A DNA stretch of 53,807 bases from Streptomyces sp. SolWspMP-5a-2 (GTDB lineage Bacteria > Actinomycetota > Actinomycetes > Streptomycetales > Streptomycetaceae): assembly GCF_900091845.1 (NCBI RefSeq), contig NZ_FMCI01000048.1:1-53807 (forward strand), read 5' to 3'. Under the pieces are notes generated by a model, which was given only the letters and a program-made list of their open reading frames with translations, did not search any database and was not told where the DNA came from. Positions 26,332 to 33,737 of this stretch are shown here, in pieces. The stretch's first letter is position 1. Each line of letters begins with the position of its first letter. The translations under genes were made by a program, and so were the position numbers.

Positions 26332-26484
26332 TCATCCGGCGTGGTGCGCCTGCTGTACGTTGCTGGTCCGCGGCCCGTCCACGGCTCTCGCCGGGACGGC
26401 GTTGGCGGCCAGGACCAGCATGGCCACGGCGACGACGGCCGCGCAGAGTCCTCGGGCGTAACGCTCGGAGATGTGTCGGAGCAC
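26332..26484 (-). CDS. 50-residue secreted peptide precursor, candidate signal
   Basis: The GTG at 26484 has GAGAGG six bases upstream. The product begins MLRHISERYARGLCAAVVAV and has a basic N-terminus and a hydrophobic core. The type I cleavage site PARA/V would release the 16-residue peptide VDGPRTSNVQQAHHAG. It is divergent from an XRE-TPR regulator, with the promoters in an A/T-rich 98-bp gap. That arrangement (secreted peptide plus HTH-TPR receptor) is the layout of RRNPP peptide signalling. Import of the peptide and binding to the regulator are inference. Confidence 0.6.
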   Translation of the reverse strand: MLRHISERYARGLCAAVVAVAMLVLAANAVPARAVDGPRTSNVQQAHHAG

Positions 26485-26507
26485 GGCAACCTCTCAACAG
26501 CGTTGTA

Positions 26508-26533
26508 TTAAACCCACTTAAGACGCCGTTTAA
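26508..26533. promoter_or_regulatory. Divergent promoter region with TTAAAC/GTTTAA inverted repeat
   Basis: TTAAAC at 26508-26513 and GTTTAA at 26528-26533 form an inverted repeat 14 bp apart, in an unusually A/T-rich stretch between the divergent peptide and regulator genes. TTTAATACA on the minus strand and TTTAACCTA on the plus strand could be the -10 elements. The symmetry would suit an autoregulating XRE dimer. Confidence 0.45.
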
Positions 26534-26582
26534 CCTAGAGCCAGTCGTGGGTCAACAGCAAGAGGGCCAGGGGGAGTTGGGG

Positions 26583-27926
26583 ATGTCCGAGCGTGACGAC
26601 CCGGGAACCATCGGACGCCGGGTCCAGCAGTTGCGCGCCGAGCGCGGGCTGACCCAGCGGCAGTTGGCCGAGCCCGCCTACACACCCGCCTACATCTCCA
26701 CCCTGGAGGCCGGACGGGTCCGCGCCTCCGAGGACGCGCTGCGGCACATCGCCGAACGCCTCGGCGTCGCCTACGAGGAGCTGGCCACCGGACGCCCCGC
26801 CCACCTCGCCACCGACCTGCGCCTCAGACTGACCGAGGCGCAGCGCACCCTCGCCACCGGCGAGACCGCGCAAGCCACCGAGCAGTACACCGGCCTGCTC
26901 GCGGAGGCCCGGGAGCACGCCCTGCCGGAGGCCGAGGCCGCCGCCCTGCTCGGCCTCGGCGAATGCGCCCTCGACACCGGTGAACTCGCCGCCGCCCGCC
27001 AGTACTTCGAGCGCACCGAGCAGGCCCTCGCGGACGCCCCGCTGACCGCCCGGGTGCCCGCCCTGCGCGGCCGCGCCGTCTCCCACTACCTCGCCGGTGA
27101 ACTCCGGTACGCCGTCTACCTGCTGGAGTCCACCCTCGACGAGCTGAACCGCGCGGGACTCCACGACCCGGACGCGCTGCTGCTGCTCTACGCCAGCATC
27201 ATCGGCCCCTACATGGACATGGGCGCCCACGCCCGCGCCGCCCAGGCCGCCGAGTTCGCGCTCACCCTCGCCCCGCGCGCGGGCGACCCCGCGCTGGTCG
27301 CCCGGATGCACCGCTCGGTCGCCCGCACCCTGCTCGCCGAGGGCCGGGTCGCCGAGGCCGACGCCTCCCTCGCCAAGGCGGCCGAGCTGTACCGCACCCT
27401 CCATCTGCGCACCGAACTCGCCAACTGCCACTGGATGCGCGGCTACGTCTGCGCGCAGAACGGCGAACTCAAGCGCGCCGAGGAGGAGTTGCGCACGGCC
27501 CTGACCATGCTGGCGGCCGGTCGCGCCGCCCTCTACGGCAGCCAGGCCGCCGTCGAACTCGCCGACGTGCTGCACCGGCGCGGCAAGTCGGAGGAGGCCG
27601 CGGAGCTGCTGCGCGAGGTGCTCAGCGACCTCAGCCCCGAGCGCGGCGCCCTGCACGCCGCCGCCGCGCACCGGCTGCTCGGCATCATCGCCGAGGACGC
27701 CCGGGACACCGAGTCCGCCGAGGAGCACTACGTGCGCGCGCTGAGCCTGCTGGAGCGGGCGGGCGCGGCCGGTGACCTGGCCGACCTGTGCCGCCTCCTC
27801 GGCGACCTGCTGCGCCGCACCGGCCGGGTCGAGGCGGCCCTGGACGCCTACCGCACGGGCCTGCGCCACCGCACGGCCCCCGGCACCACCACCCTCGGCC
27901 CGGCCCCCGCACAGCCGCCTCTGTGA
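26583..27926 (+). CDS. XRE family regulator with TPR domain
   Basis: A 447-residue regulator. Residues 8-65 form an XRE helix-turn-helix (RRVQQLRAERGLTQRQLAE, TPAYISTLEAGRV). The remainder is a tandem TPR superhelix of about nine to ten repeats (GLGECALDTGELAAARQYFE, KAAELYRTLHLRTELANCHW, LADVLHRRGKSEEAAELLRE). The ATG follows AGGGGGAG; an in-frame GTG 12 codons upstream is possible. TPR superhelices in PlcR, Rgg and AimR bind short peptides, and the divergent secreted peptide is the natural ligand candidate. Other streptomycete XRE-TPR proteins are developmental regulators with no peptide, so this remains open. Confidence 0.88.
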   Translation: MSERDDPGTIGRRVQQLRAERGLTQRQLAEPAYTPAYISTLEAGRVRASEDALRHIAERLGVAYEELATGRPAHLATDLRLRLTEAQRTLATGETAQATEQYTGLLAEAREHALPEAEAAALLGLGECALDTGELAAARQYFERTEQALADAPLTARVPALRGRAVSHYLAGELRYAVYLLESTLDELNRAGLHDPDALLLLYASIIGPYMDMGAHARAAQAAEFALTLAPRAGDPALVARMHRSVARTLLAEGRVAEADASLAKAAELYRTLHLRTELANCHWMRGYVCAQNGELKRAEEELRTALTMLAAGRAALYGSQAAVELADVLHRRGKSEEAAELLREVLSDLSPERGALHAAAAHRLLGIIAEDARDTESAEEHYVRALSLLERAGAAGDLADLCRLLGDLLRRTGRVEAALDAYRTGLRHRTAPGTTTLGPAPAQPPL

Positions 27927-28060
27927 CCCCGCGGGTCACCGTCACCCGCGCCCGGCACCCCGGGGGCACGGCTCGGCACCGACGTGGCCGTTTCGTCCCC
28001 GGGGGCCCGGGTACCCGCGTGCGGTCCGGCCGCCCCGAGCACGCGAAGGAGGCGGTGGCC

Positions 28061-28774
28061 GTGCGACCCAGGCACGACCGAGGTGACTCCGGGGACGGGC
28101 ACGACCGCGCCGCCGAGGAGATCGCCGGGTGGCTGTGGGGAGCGGGGCCCGACGAGGTCCCCGACCGGCTGTGCCGCGCGGCGACCCGGCTGCTGCCGGT
28201 GACCGGCGTGAGCGTGTCCCTGTACGCGCGCGGGGTGCCGGTGCGGCTGGCGGCGAGCGGCGCGCAGGCCGCCCGGCTCGGCGACATCCAGGCCGCCCTG
28301 GGCGACGGGCCCTGCCACACGGCGGCGCTCACCCACCGCACCGTCCTCGCCGACGACCTGACCCGGGGACCGGACGCCGCCCGCTGGCCGGTCTTCGCCC
28401 AGCAGGCGACCGACGCGGGGGTGCGGGCCGCGTACGTGCTGCCGCTGGGGGCCGCCGCGGTCTGCGTCGGCACGCTCGACCTGCACCGCGACGAACCGGG
28501 CCCGCTCGGCGCCGCCGACCTGCGCACGGCACGGGTCCTCGCGCGGGTCACGACGGCCGCGCTGACGGTGCTGGTGCGCGAGGACGCGCCCTGGCCCGGC
28601 GGCCGGCAGGCCGAGATCCACCAGGCGACCGGCGTGGTCATGGCGCAGCTCGGCATCTCCGCCGCCCCGGCCCTGGCCCGGCTGCGGGCCCACGCCTTCG
28701 CCGAGGACCGCACGATCCGCGACCTGGCCCACGAGGTGGTGCGCGGCCGGATCAGATTCGACGGCGAGGGATGA
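28061..28774 (+). CDS. GAF and ANTAR domain regulator
   Basis: A 237-residue protein. The GAF domain (about residues 20-170; DGPCHTAALTHRTVLADDL is the typical GAF-ANTAR segment) probably binds a small ligand. The C-terminal ANTAR domain (AEIHQATGVVMAQLGISAAPALARLRAHAF) binds RNA hairpins and acts as an antiterminator in known cases. The GTG at 28061 is preferred to that at 28055 because it lies 8 bases after GGAGG. The gene ends inside a 27-bp tandem repeat. Confidence 0.88.
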   Translation: MRPRHDRGDSGDGHDRAAEEIAGWLWGAGPDEVPDRLCRAATRLLPVTGVSVSLYARGVPVRLAASGAQAARLGDIQAALGDGPCHTAALTHRTVLADDLTRGPDAARWPVFAQQATDAGVRAAYVLPLGAAAVCVGTLDLHRDEPGPLGAADLRTARVLARVTTAALTVLVREDAPWPGGRQAEIHQATGVVMAQLGISAAPALARLRAHAFAEDRTIRDLAHEVVRGRIRFDGEG

Positions 28775-28810
28775 CGGCGGAAGTTCGACGGCGGGGGATG
28801 ACGGCGGAAG
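28757..28810. repeat. Two tandem copies of a 27-bp unit
   Basis: Units 28757-28783 and 28784-28810 differ at one base. The first copy contains the last codons and stop of the GAF-ANTAR gene; the second is outside it. This is a recent local duplication. Confidence 0.9.
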
Positions 28811-28922
28811 GCAGGGTGCCGGGACCCGGTGGTTGCGAGCCGGGCGCGGCGCGCTCGCGGAGCCGCAGAAGCCGGGGGCTCGACGGAGTCGGGGAGCCGA
28901 AGAAACCGGCGGAGCGGCAGAA

Positions 28923-28958
28923 GCCGAAGTAGCCGGGGAAGCCGAAGTAGCCGGGGAA
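28923..28958. repeat. Two tandem copies of GCCGAAGTAGCCGGGGAA
   Basis: Perfect 18-bp duplication (28923-28940, 28941-28958) with a partial third copy on both sides, just downstream of the minus-strand lipoprotein gene. Confidence 0.9.
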
Positions 28959-28990
28959 GCCTGGGCCCGGTGGCGTTCCGGCGGGTCGGG

Positions 28991-29782
28991 TCAGATCTGG
29001 ACCCGGCCCTGTTTGCGGACCTCCGCCAGCCGCTGCGCCCCCAGCCGGGCCACCGCGCCGGTCACGTCGGCGGAGACGTCGCCGAGGCCGCCGTCCGTGA
29101 CGGTGATCGTGTCGTCGCCGACCCGGACCGCGGCGACGTCCAGGGTGAGGACCGGCGCGTCCTCCTGGTCGGCCGGTCCCTTCATGGTGACCCGCAGGCC
29201 CTGCCGGGCGTCGCCGACCTCGGGCAGCCGCGCGTCGGCGACCTCGACGGTGTGCGGGGCGCCGCCCGTGCCCTTGGCGGTGAAGTGGCGGCAGGTGCGC
29301 GGCAGTTCCCGCAGCCACGCCAGGGTCCTGTCCACGTCGGCGCGGGGCAGGGCGAGCACCTGGTAGCGGAGCTGCGCCTCGTCCATGGCGTCGTCGAGGC
29401 CGATCACCGCGCGGGTGCCGGACGCGCCGCCGAACAGGTCGTCGGTGTAGAGCGCGTCGAGCAGCCGCCGGCAGTCGGGCGCGTCGGCGGTCGCCTTCAG
29501 CATGGTGTCCCGCCAGGTCGCCGCGCCCTGCGTCGGTGCCCAGGGGTCGCCCAGGTCGGCCTCGGTGACGAGGGCGGCGCGCGCCTGGGCGTCGGTGAGG
29601 GCGCCCGCGGCCGGTGCGGCGGGCGCCGACGGGCGGGCCGACGGCGACGAGGTGTGCCCGCCGCCCTTGCGCCGCGGCCCGTCGGCGGACCCGGCGGAGC
29701 AGCCGGCCGAGGCCAGCAGCGTCCCGGCGGCCAGGACGGCGAGCGCGGAGGAGGACAGGACACGGGCCGGGGTTCGGGGCAT
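28991..29782 (-). CDS. Lipoprotein of unknown function
   Basis: A 263-residue exported lipoprotein. The signal peptide runs SSSALAVLAAGTLLASAGC, with the lipobox cysteine at about residue 28. A Ser/Pro/Ala linker is followed by a domain beginning LTDAQARAALVTEADLGDPW. That opening is frequent in streptomycete surface lipoproteins resembling PknH sensor-like domains, but the match is not strong enough to name. The ATG at 29782 follows GGAGACCCCG. It ends just before the 18-bp repeat. Confidence 0.85.
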   Translation of the reverse strand: MPRTPARVLSSSALAVLAAGTLLASAGCSAGSADGPRRKGGGHTSSPSARPSAPAAPAAGALTDAQARAALVTEADLGDPWAPTQGAATWRDTMLKATADAPDCRRLLDALYTDDLFGGASGTRAVIGLDDAMDEAQLRYQVLALPRADVDRTLAWLRELPRTCRHFTAKGTGGAPHTVEVADARLPEVGDARQGLRVTMKGPADQEDAPVLTLDVAAVRVGDDTITVTDGGLGDVSADVTGAVARLGAQRLAEVRKQGRVQI

Positions 29783-30160
29783 CGGGGTCTCCTGGGGACC
29801 GAGGACGACGGCGGCGACGGCGGGCCGGGCGGCGGATGCGCGGTCCGCCCGGGTTCCCAAAAGACCACCGACCCCGCACCCGCACCACCGAGCCGACCCG
29901 TCCGGGTTACCCGCCCGGCGCAGTCACCCCCACCGGGTTCACCCGTACCGCCGAGCCCGCGCGCTCCGCCCGCTCGCTCCACCGGCTCGCCCTGCCCCCG
30001 TGTCCCGCTCGCTCGGCCTGCCCGCTCGCCCCGCCCCCGTGCCCTGCCCGCCCGCTGGCTCCCCCCCCGGCGGCCCGCCCACCCCCGCGTCCCGCTCGGA
30101 ACCCACCCCGTAAGGTCGCTCCCAGCAGGGCCTTCGGTGGCCCGGGAGAGGAGTTGCGCC
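29783..30160. other. Intergenic region, low-complexity C-rich
   Basis: 378 bp between a divergent lipoprotein and the nucleoside hydrolase. The plus strand is dominated by C-rich words (CCCGCTCGCT, CTGCCCGCCCG) repeated irregularly at 29950-30090. No gene with acceptable start and codon use was found. It must hold both promoters, but none is evident. Confidence 0.5.
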
Positions 30161-31126
30161 GTGCCGACCGGTCAGACCGTTCCGGTGATCATCGACTGCG
30201 ACACCGGGGTCGACGACGCCCTGGCCCTGCTGTTCGCCGTCCGGCACCCCGGGATCGACCTGCGGGCCGTCACCTGTGTCGCCGGGAACACCGACGTCGA
30301 CGGCGTCGTGCGCAACACCCTGACGGTGCTGGAGATCGCGGGCGCGGGCGACGTCCCGGTCGGGCGCGGCGCCGAGCGTCCGCTGATCGAACCGGCCCGC
30401 TCCGCGCGCCATGTGCACGGCGCCGACGGCATGGGCGACCTCGGGCTGCCCGCGCCCGCCCGGCTCCCCGCCGACGTGGACGCGGTGACGCTGCTGCGGC
30501 GCGAGATCCTCGCCTCGCCGCGCCCGGTCACCCTGGTGCCCACCGCGCCGCTCACCAACATCGCCCTGCTGCTGCGCACCCACCCGGAGGTGACGCGCAA
30601 CATCGAGCGGATCGTCTTCATGGGCGGCGCGGTGGCCACCGGCAACGCCACCCCGGTGGCGGAGTTCAACGTCTGGCACGACCCGGAGGCGGCGGCCGTG
30701 CTGCTCACCGCCGGGGTGCCGATCACGATGTACGGGCTCGACGTCTTCGAGCGGGTCGTCGTGCCGGGGCCGCGGGTGCGGCGGCTGCGCGAGAGCGCGG
30801 AGCCGGGCGCGCGCCTGGCCGGTGCGCTCCTCTCGCACCGCCCGGCGACACCGGCCGCCGACGGCGACGACCCGGGCGGCGGCATCGGGGACGCGGGCGC
30901 GGTCTGCGCCGTCGTCGACCCGGCGGGCATCACCACCCGCGCGCTGCCGGTCGAGGTCTCCCTCGCGCCGGGCCCCGCCCGCGGCCAGACCGTCGTCGAC
31001 CGCCGCAGCCGCCCCGGCGAGGCCGAGATCCACGAGGGCACCCGCGAACAGGCCCTGGTGGACGTCGCGCTCGACGTGGACGTCGACCGGTTCGTGCGGC
31101 TCTGGCTCGACACGGTCGCCGGGTAG
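30161..31126 (+). CDS. Inosine-uridine type nucleoside hydrolase
   Basis: A 321-residue enzyme that hydrolyses the N-glycosidic bond of ribonucleosides. The calcium and ribose-binding motif DCDTGVDDALAL is at residues 11-22, followed by VAGNTDVDGV. A second segment, LTNIALLL, is followed by the conserved MGGAVATGNATPVAEFNVWHDPEAA. The late aspartate motif lies at GIGDAGAVCAVVDP. The GTG at 30161 follows GGGAGAGGAG. It is convergent with the aldo/keto reductase. Confidence 0.92.
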   Translation: MPTGQTVPVIIDCDTGVDDALALLFAVRHPGIDLRAVTCVAGNTDVDGVVRNTLTVLEIAGAGDVPVGRGAERPLIEPARSARHVHGADGMGDLGLPAPARLPADVDAVTLLRREILASPRPVTLVPTAPLTNIALLLRTHPEVTRNIERIVFMGGAVATGNATPVAEFNVWHDPEAAAVLLTAGVPITMYGLDVFERVVVPGPRVRRLRESAEPGARLAGALLSHRPATPAADGDDPGGGIGDAGAVCAVVDPAGITTRALPVEVSLAPGPARGQTVVDRRSRPGEAEIHEGTREQALVDVALDVDVDRFVRLWLDTVAG

Positions 31127-31164
31127 GGAACGGTCCTGGCGGCGCCGTCCGGCACGTCCCGCGG

Positions 31165-32197
31165 TCAGGCCGCGGAGCGGTCGGCGGACGGCCTGCGGCG
31201 CAGCGCCGGTTCCGTGACCGGCGGGGTGTCGTAGGCCATGTCGAGCCTGCTGACGTCGGTGCCGGGGGCGACGACCTCGTCGATCCGGTCGAGGACGCCG
31301 TCGTCGAGGGTGACGTCCGCGCCCGCGAGCAGGTCGTCGAGCTGCTCCTCGGTGCGCGGGCCGAGGATCGCGGAGGTGACGCCGGGGTGCGCGACGGCGA
31401 ACGCCAGGGCGAGGTGGGTGAGGGACAGCCCGGCCTCCTCGGCGATCGGGATCAGCCGCTCGACGGCGTCAAGCCTGGCCTCGTCGCCGAAGTGCCGGAA
31501 GCCGCGCGCGGCCCGGCGGCTGTCGGTGGCCCGCCCCTTGCGGAACCGGCCGGTGAGCATGCCCTGGGCGAGCGGGCTCCAGACCAGGGTGCCCATGCCG
31601 TACCGCTCGCAGACGGGCAGCACCTCGCGCTCGACGGAGCGGTCCAGGATCGAGTAGGGCGGCTGCTCGGTGCGCGGCCGGTGCAGCCCGCGCCGCTCGG
31701 CCGTCCACTGCGCCTCGACGATCTCCGAGGCCGGGAAGGTCGAGGTGCCGAAGGCCCGCACCTTGCCCGCGCGCACCAGGTCGGTGAGGGCGGAGAGGGT
31801 CTCCTCCACGTCGGTGTCGGGCGCGGGCCGGTGCACCTGGTAGAGGTCGACGTGGTCCGGTGCCGAGGCGGCGCAGCGAGTCGTCGAGCGCCCGGACCAG
31901 CCAGCGGCGGGAGTTGCCGCGCTGGTTGGGGTCGTCGCCCATCGGCAGGTGCGCCTTGGTGGCCAGCACGACGGTGTCCCGCCGCCCGCCCCTGAGCGCC
32001 TTGCCGACGATGGTCTCGGACTCGCCGCCCGAGTAGGCGTCGGCGGTGTCGATGAGGTTGACGCCCGCGTCCAGCGCCTTGTGGACGAGGCGGACGCAGT
32101 CGTCGTGGTCGGGGTTGCCGAAGGCGCCGAACATCATCGCGCCCAGGCAGTAGGGGCTGACCTTGATGCCGGTGCGGCCCAGCGTGCGGTATTTCAT
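31165..32197 (-). pseudogene. Aldo/keto reductase, one-base frameshift
   Basis: From the ATG at 32197 (MKYRTLGRTGIKVSPYCLG) the frame follows an NADPH aldo/keto reductase with Asp and Tyr in IDTADAYSGGESE and Lys in VLATKAH. It breaks at ...LRRLGT. One extra C at 31857-31858 turns the expected GTDHVDLYQVHRPAP into another frame. The remaining two-thirds, with the catalytic His at QVHRP and cofactor end AILGPRTEEQLDDLL, continues in the second frame to 31165. Removing one base restores 343 residues. It is either a genuine inactivation or a base-call error. Two operators precede it. Confidence 0.85.
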
Positions 32198-32237
32198 GGC
32201 TCTCCTCGTCCGCGCCGGGGGCCACGGACACGCCGAT

Positions 32238-32284
32238 AAACGGGACATCGTTCCGTTACGACGATACGGAACGCTGTCCCGCTT
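32238..32284. promoter_or_regulatory. Two TetR-type operators upstream of the aldo/keto reductase
   Basis: Two 21-bp sites of 9-3-9 design occupy 32238-32258 and 32264-32284. The arms read AAACGGGAC/GTTCCGTTA and ATACGGAAC/GTCCCGCTT, each around three free bases, with centres 26 bp apart. The same motif, similarly spaced, precedes the TetR gene at 52165-52210. Confidence 0.75.
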
Positions 32285-32322
32285 AGCAAGCGACGGCGGG
32301 CCGGGCCCCGGCCCCGGGCATG

Positions 32323-32360
32323 CCGAACGCCCCGGAACGGGGGAGGTCCGGGGCGTTCGG
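32323..32360 (-). terminator. Hairpin terminator of the sortase-substrate gene
   Basis: CCGAACGCCCCGGA pairs perfectly with TCCGGGGCGTTCGG (14-bp stem, 10-base loop), immediately downstream of the gene ending at 32379. Confidence 0.8.
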
Positions 32361-32378
32361 GTCAGGGGGTGGGGCCGG

Positions 32379-33362
32379 TCAGGCGCGGGTCGCCCCGCGG
32401 CGCCGCTTCGACAGCACGACGAACGCCGCGCCGCCCGCCACCAGCACCGCGGCGCCGCCCGCGAGCAGGCCGGTGCCCGCGCCGCCGCCGGTCTCGGCGA
32501 GGCCGCCGCCCCCGCCGTTCGGGGTGGGCGCCGGGCTGTCGGACGACTTCGGCCCGTCGGACGCCCCGGGCGTGCCGGACGGCGCGTCGCTCGCCTCCGG
32601 GGTGTCGGCCGACGGCGTCGGGGAGGCGGGCGGGGTGGACCCGGCGGCCGGTTCCGACGGCTCCCGCGAGGGCTCCCGCGACGGCTCCTGCGGGGCCGGG
32701 GCCGACGGGGACGGCGAGGCCGGGGGCTGGGACTCCCCGTCCGCCGTGCAGTCCCGCGTGCCGCCGTTCCAGGCCGCGATCAGCTTGTCCTTGATGACCG
32801 GGCGGTCCGGGCCCTTGGGCAGGTCCCCGTGCTGGAGGCCGTCCTGCGCGTCCGTCCTGCCGTCGAACTTCACGGCGCCCCGGTACAGGTCGATCTGGGC
32901 GAAGCAGCCCGCGTCCGGCACCGCGATGTCGAGCGAGTCGGTCTTCCCCGGCCGCACCGTCACCGTGTCGAAGTCGACGAAGACCTGCTCGCCGGAGGTC
33001 TTGAAGGACGAGCCGTGCGCCAGGTACGAGGCGAGCGAGGCGGTGCAGCCGGCGGCGTCGCCCGCGGCACGCACCCTGATGTGCACCTTGCCGTCCTCGG
33101 TGGGCTTCAGGTTCTGGTCGTCGACCCGCACGGAGTCGGCGAACCCGGAGCCGTCGAGCGAGAACTGGCAGCGGTCCGTCCCGGTGGCCGTGCCCGCGCC
33201 GGAGCCGGGGCGGTAGCCGCCGCCGTGCTTCCAGCCGTCACCGCCGGGGGCGCCGTGCGCCCAGGCGCCGGAGGCGGAGGCGACGGTGGCGGCGCACAGG
33301 ACGAGCGAAGCGGCGCCCGTACCCAGCAGACGGCGCGCGGTGACACGGCTCAGTGTGGACAT
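32379..33362 (-). CDS. LAxTG-type sortase-anchored surface protein
   Basis: A 327-residue secreted protein. The signal peptide ends ASASGAWA (about residue 35). A folded domain (about 60-205) contains the paired cysteines DRCQF, AGCTAS, DAGCF and RDCTADG. A long Ser/Pro/Thr/Glu spacer (SREPSREPSEPAAGSTPP) is followed by the sorting signal LAETG, a hydrophobic helix and the basic tail SKRRRGATRA. LAxTG is the class E sortase signal known in streptomycetes, so it should be covalently attached to peptidoglycan. The function of the domain is unknown. Confidence 0.9.
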   Translation of the reverse strand: MSTLSRVTARRLLGTGAASLVLCAATVASASGAWAHGAPGGDGWKHGGGYRPGSGAGTATGTDRCQFSLDGSGFADSVRVDDQNLKPTEDGKVHIRVRAAGDAAGCTASLASYLAHGSSFKTSGEQVFVDFDTVTVRPGKTDSLDIAVPDAGCFAQIDLYRGAVKFDGRTDAQDGLQHGDLPKGPDRPVIKDKLIAAWNGGTRDCTADGESQPPASPSPSAPAPQEPSREPSREPSEPAAGSTPPASPTPSADTPEASDAPSGTPGASDGPKSSDSPAPTPNGGGGGLAETGGGAGTGLLAGGAAVLVAGGAAFVVLSKRRRGATRA

Positions 33363-33737
33363 GCGTTCCCCAGGGTGCGTGTGCGGAGCCCCGGCGGCGG
33401 GCGGCGCGGGACGGCGCGCGGCGGCCGGCCGCGGGGGCGAGTGGTCTCGGGAGCACCGGGCCCATCGTTCGGCTCATCGCGCGCGTGCGCCACAGTGCCT
33501 TCACATCCTGGATCGCCCCGAGTGCGGTGTCAACCTGCGGTGATATCAAGGGAGTTCAACAAGTCATCACATTTCCACCACATCGGGAACGGGTTGCTCC
33601 GCCCCGGGACGGGTTCCGCGCCGGACGATGTGGACAGGAATCTCTGCGCCGGGTCCCCCGCCGATCCGGGTGCCGGGCCCGCACCGGGCAACCGACGAGT
33701 CCTCCGCTGATCCGTTCGCCGCCGACAAGGGGAGCAC
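33363..33737. other. Divergent intergenic region
   Basis: 375 bp between the surface-protein gene and the GH13 gene. The part at 33535-33600 is A/T-rich for this genome and is the likely glucosidase promoter. No gene or clear palindromic operator was found. Confidence 0.4.

Noticed and set aside
26022..26489. 155-codon minus-strand frame over the repeats and the peptide gene
   Set aside because: It is Pro-rich repeat translation in a different frame from the 50-codon peptide gene, which has the better ribosome binding site and signal peptide.
24993..32197. Integrated mobile element between dnaX and the aldo/keto reductase
   Set aside because: No integrase, transposase, relaxase, attachment repeat or GC shift was found, so only a synteny break at about 24830 is claimed.
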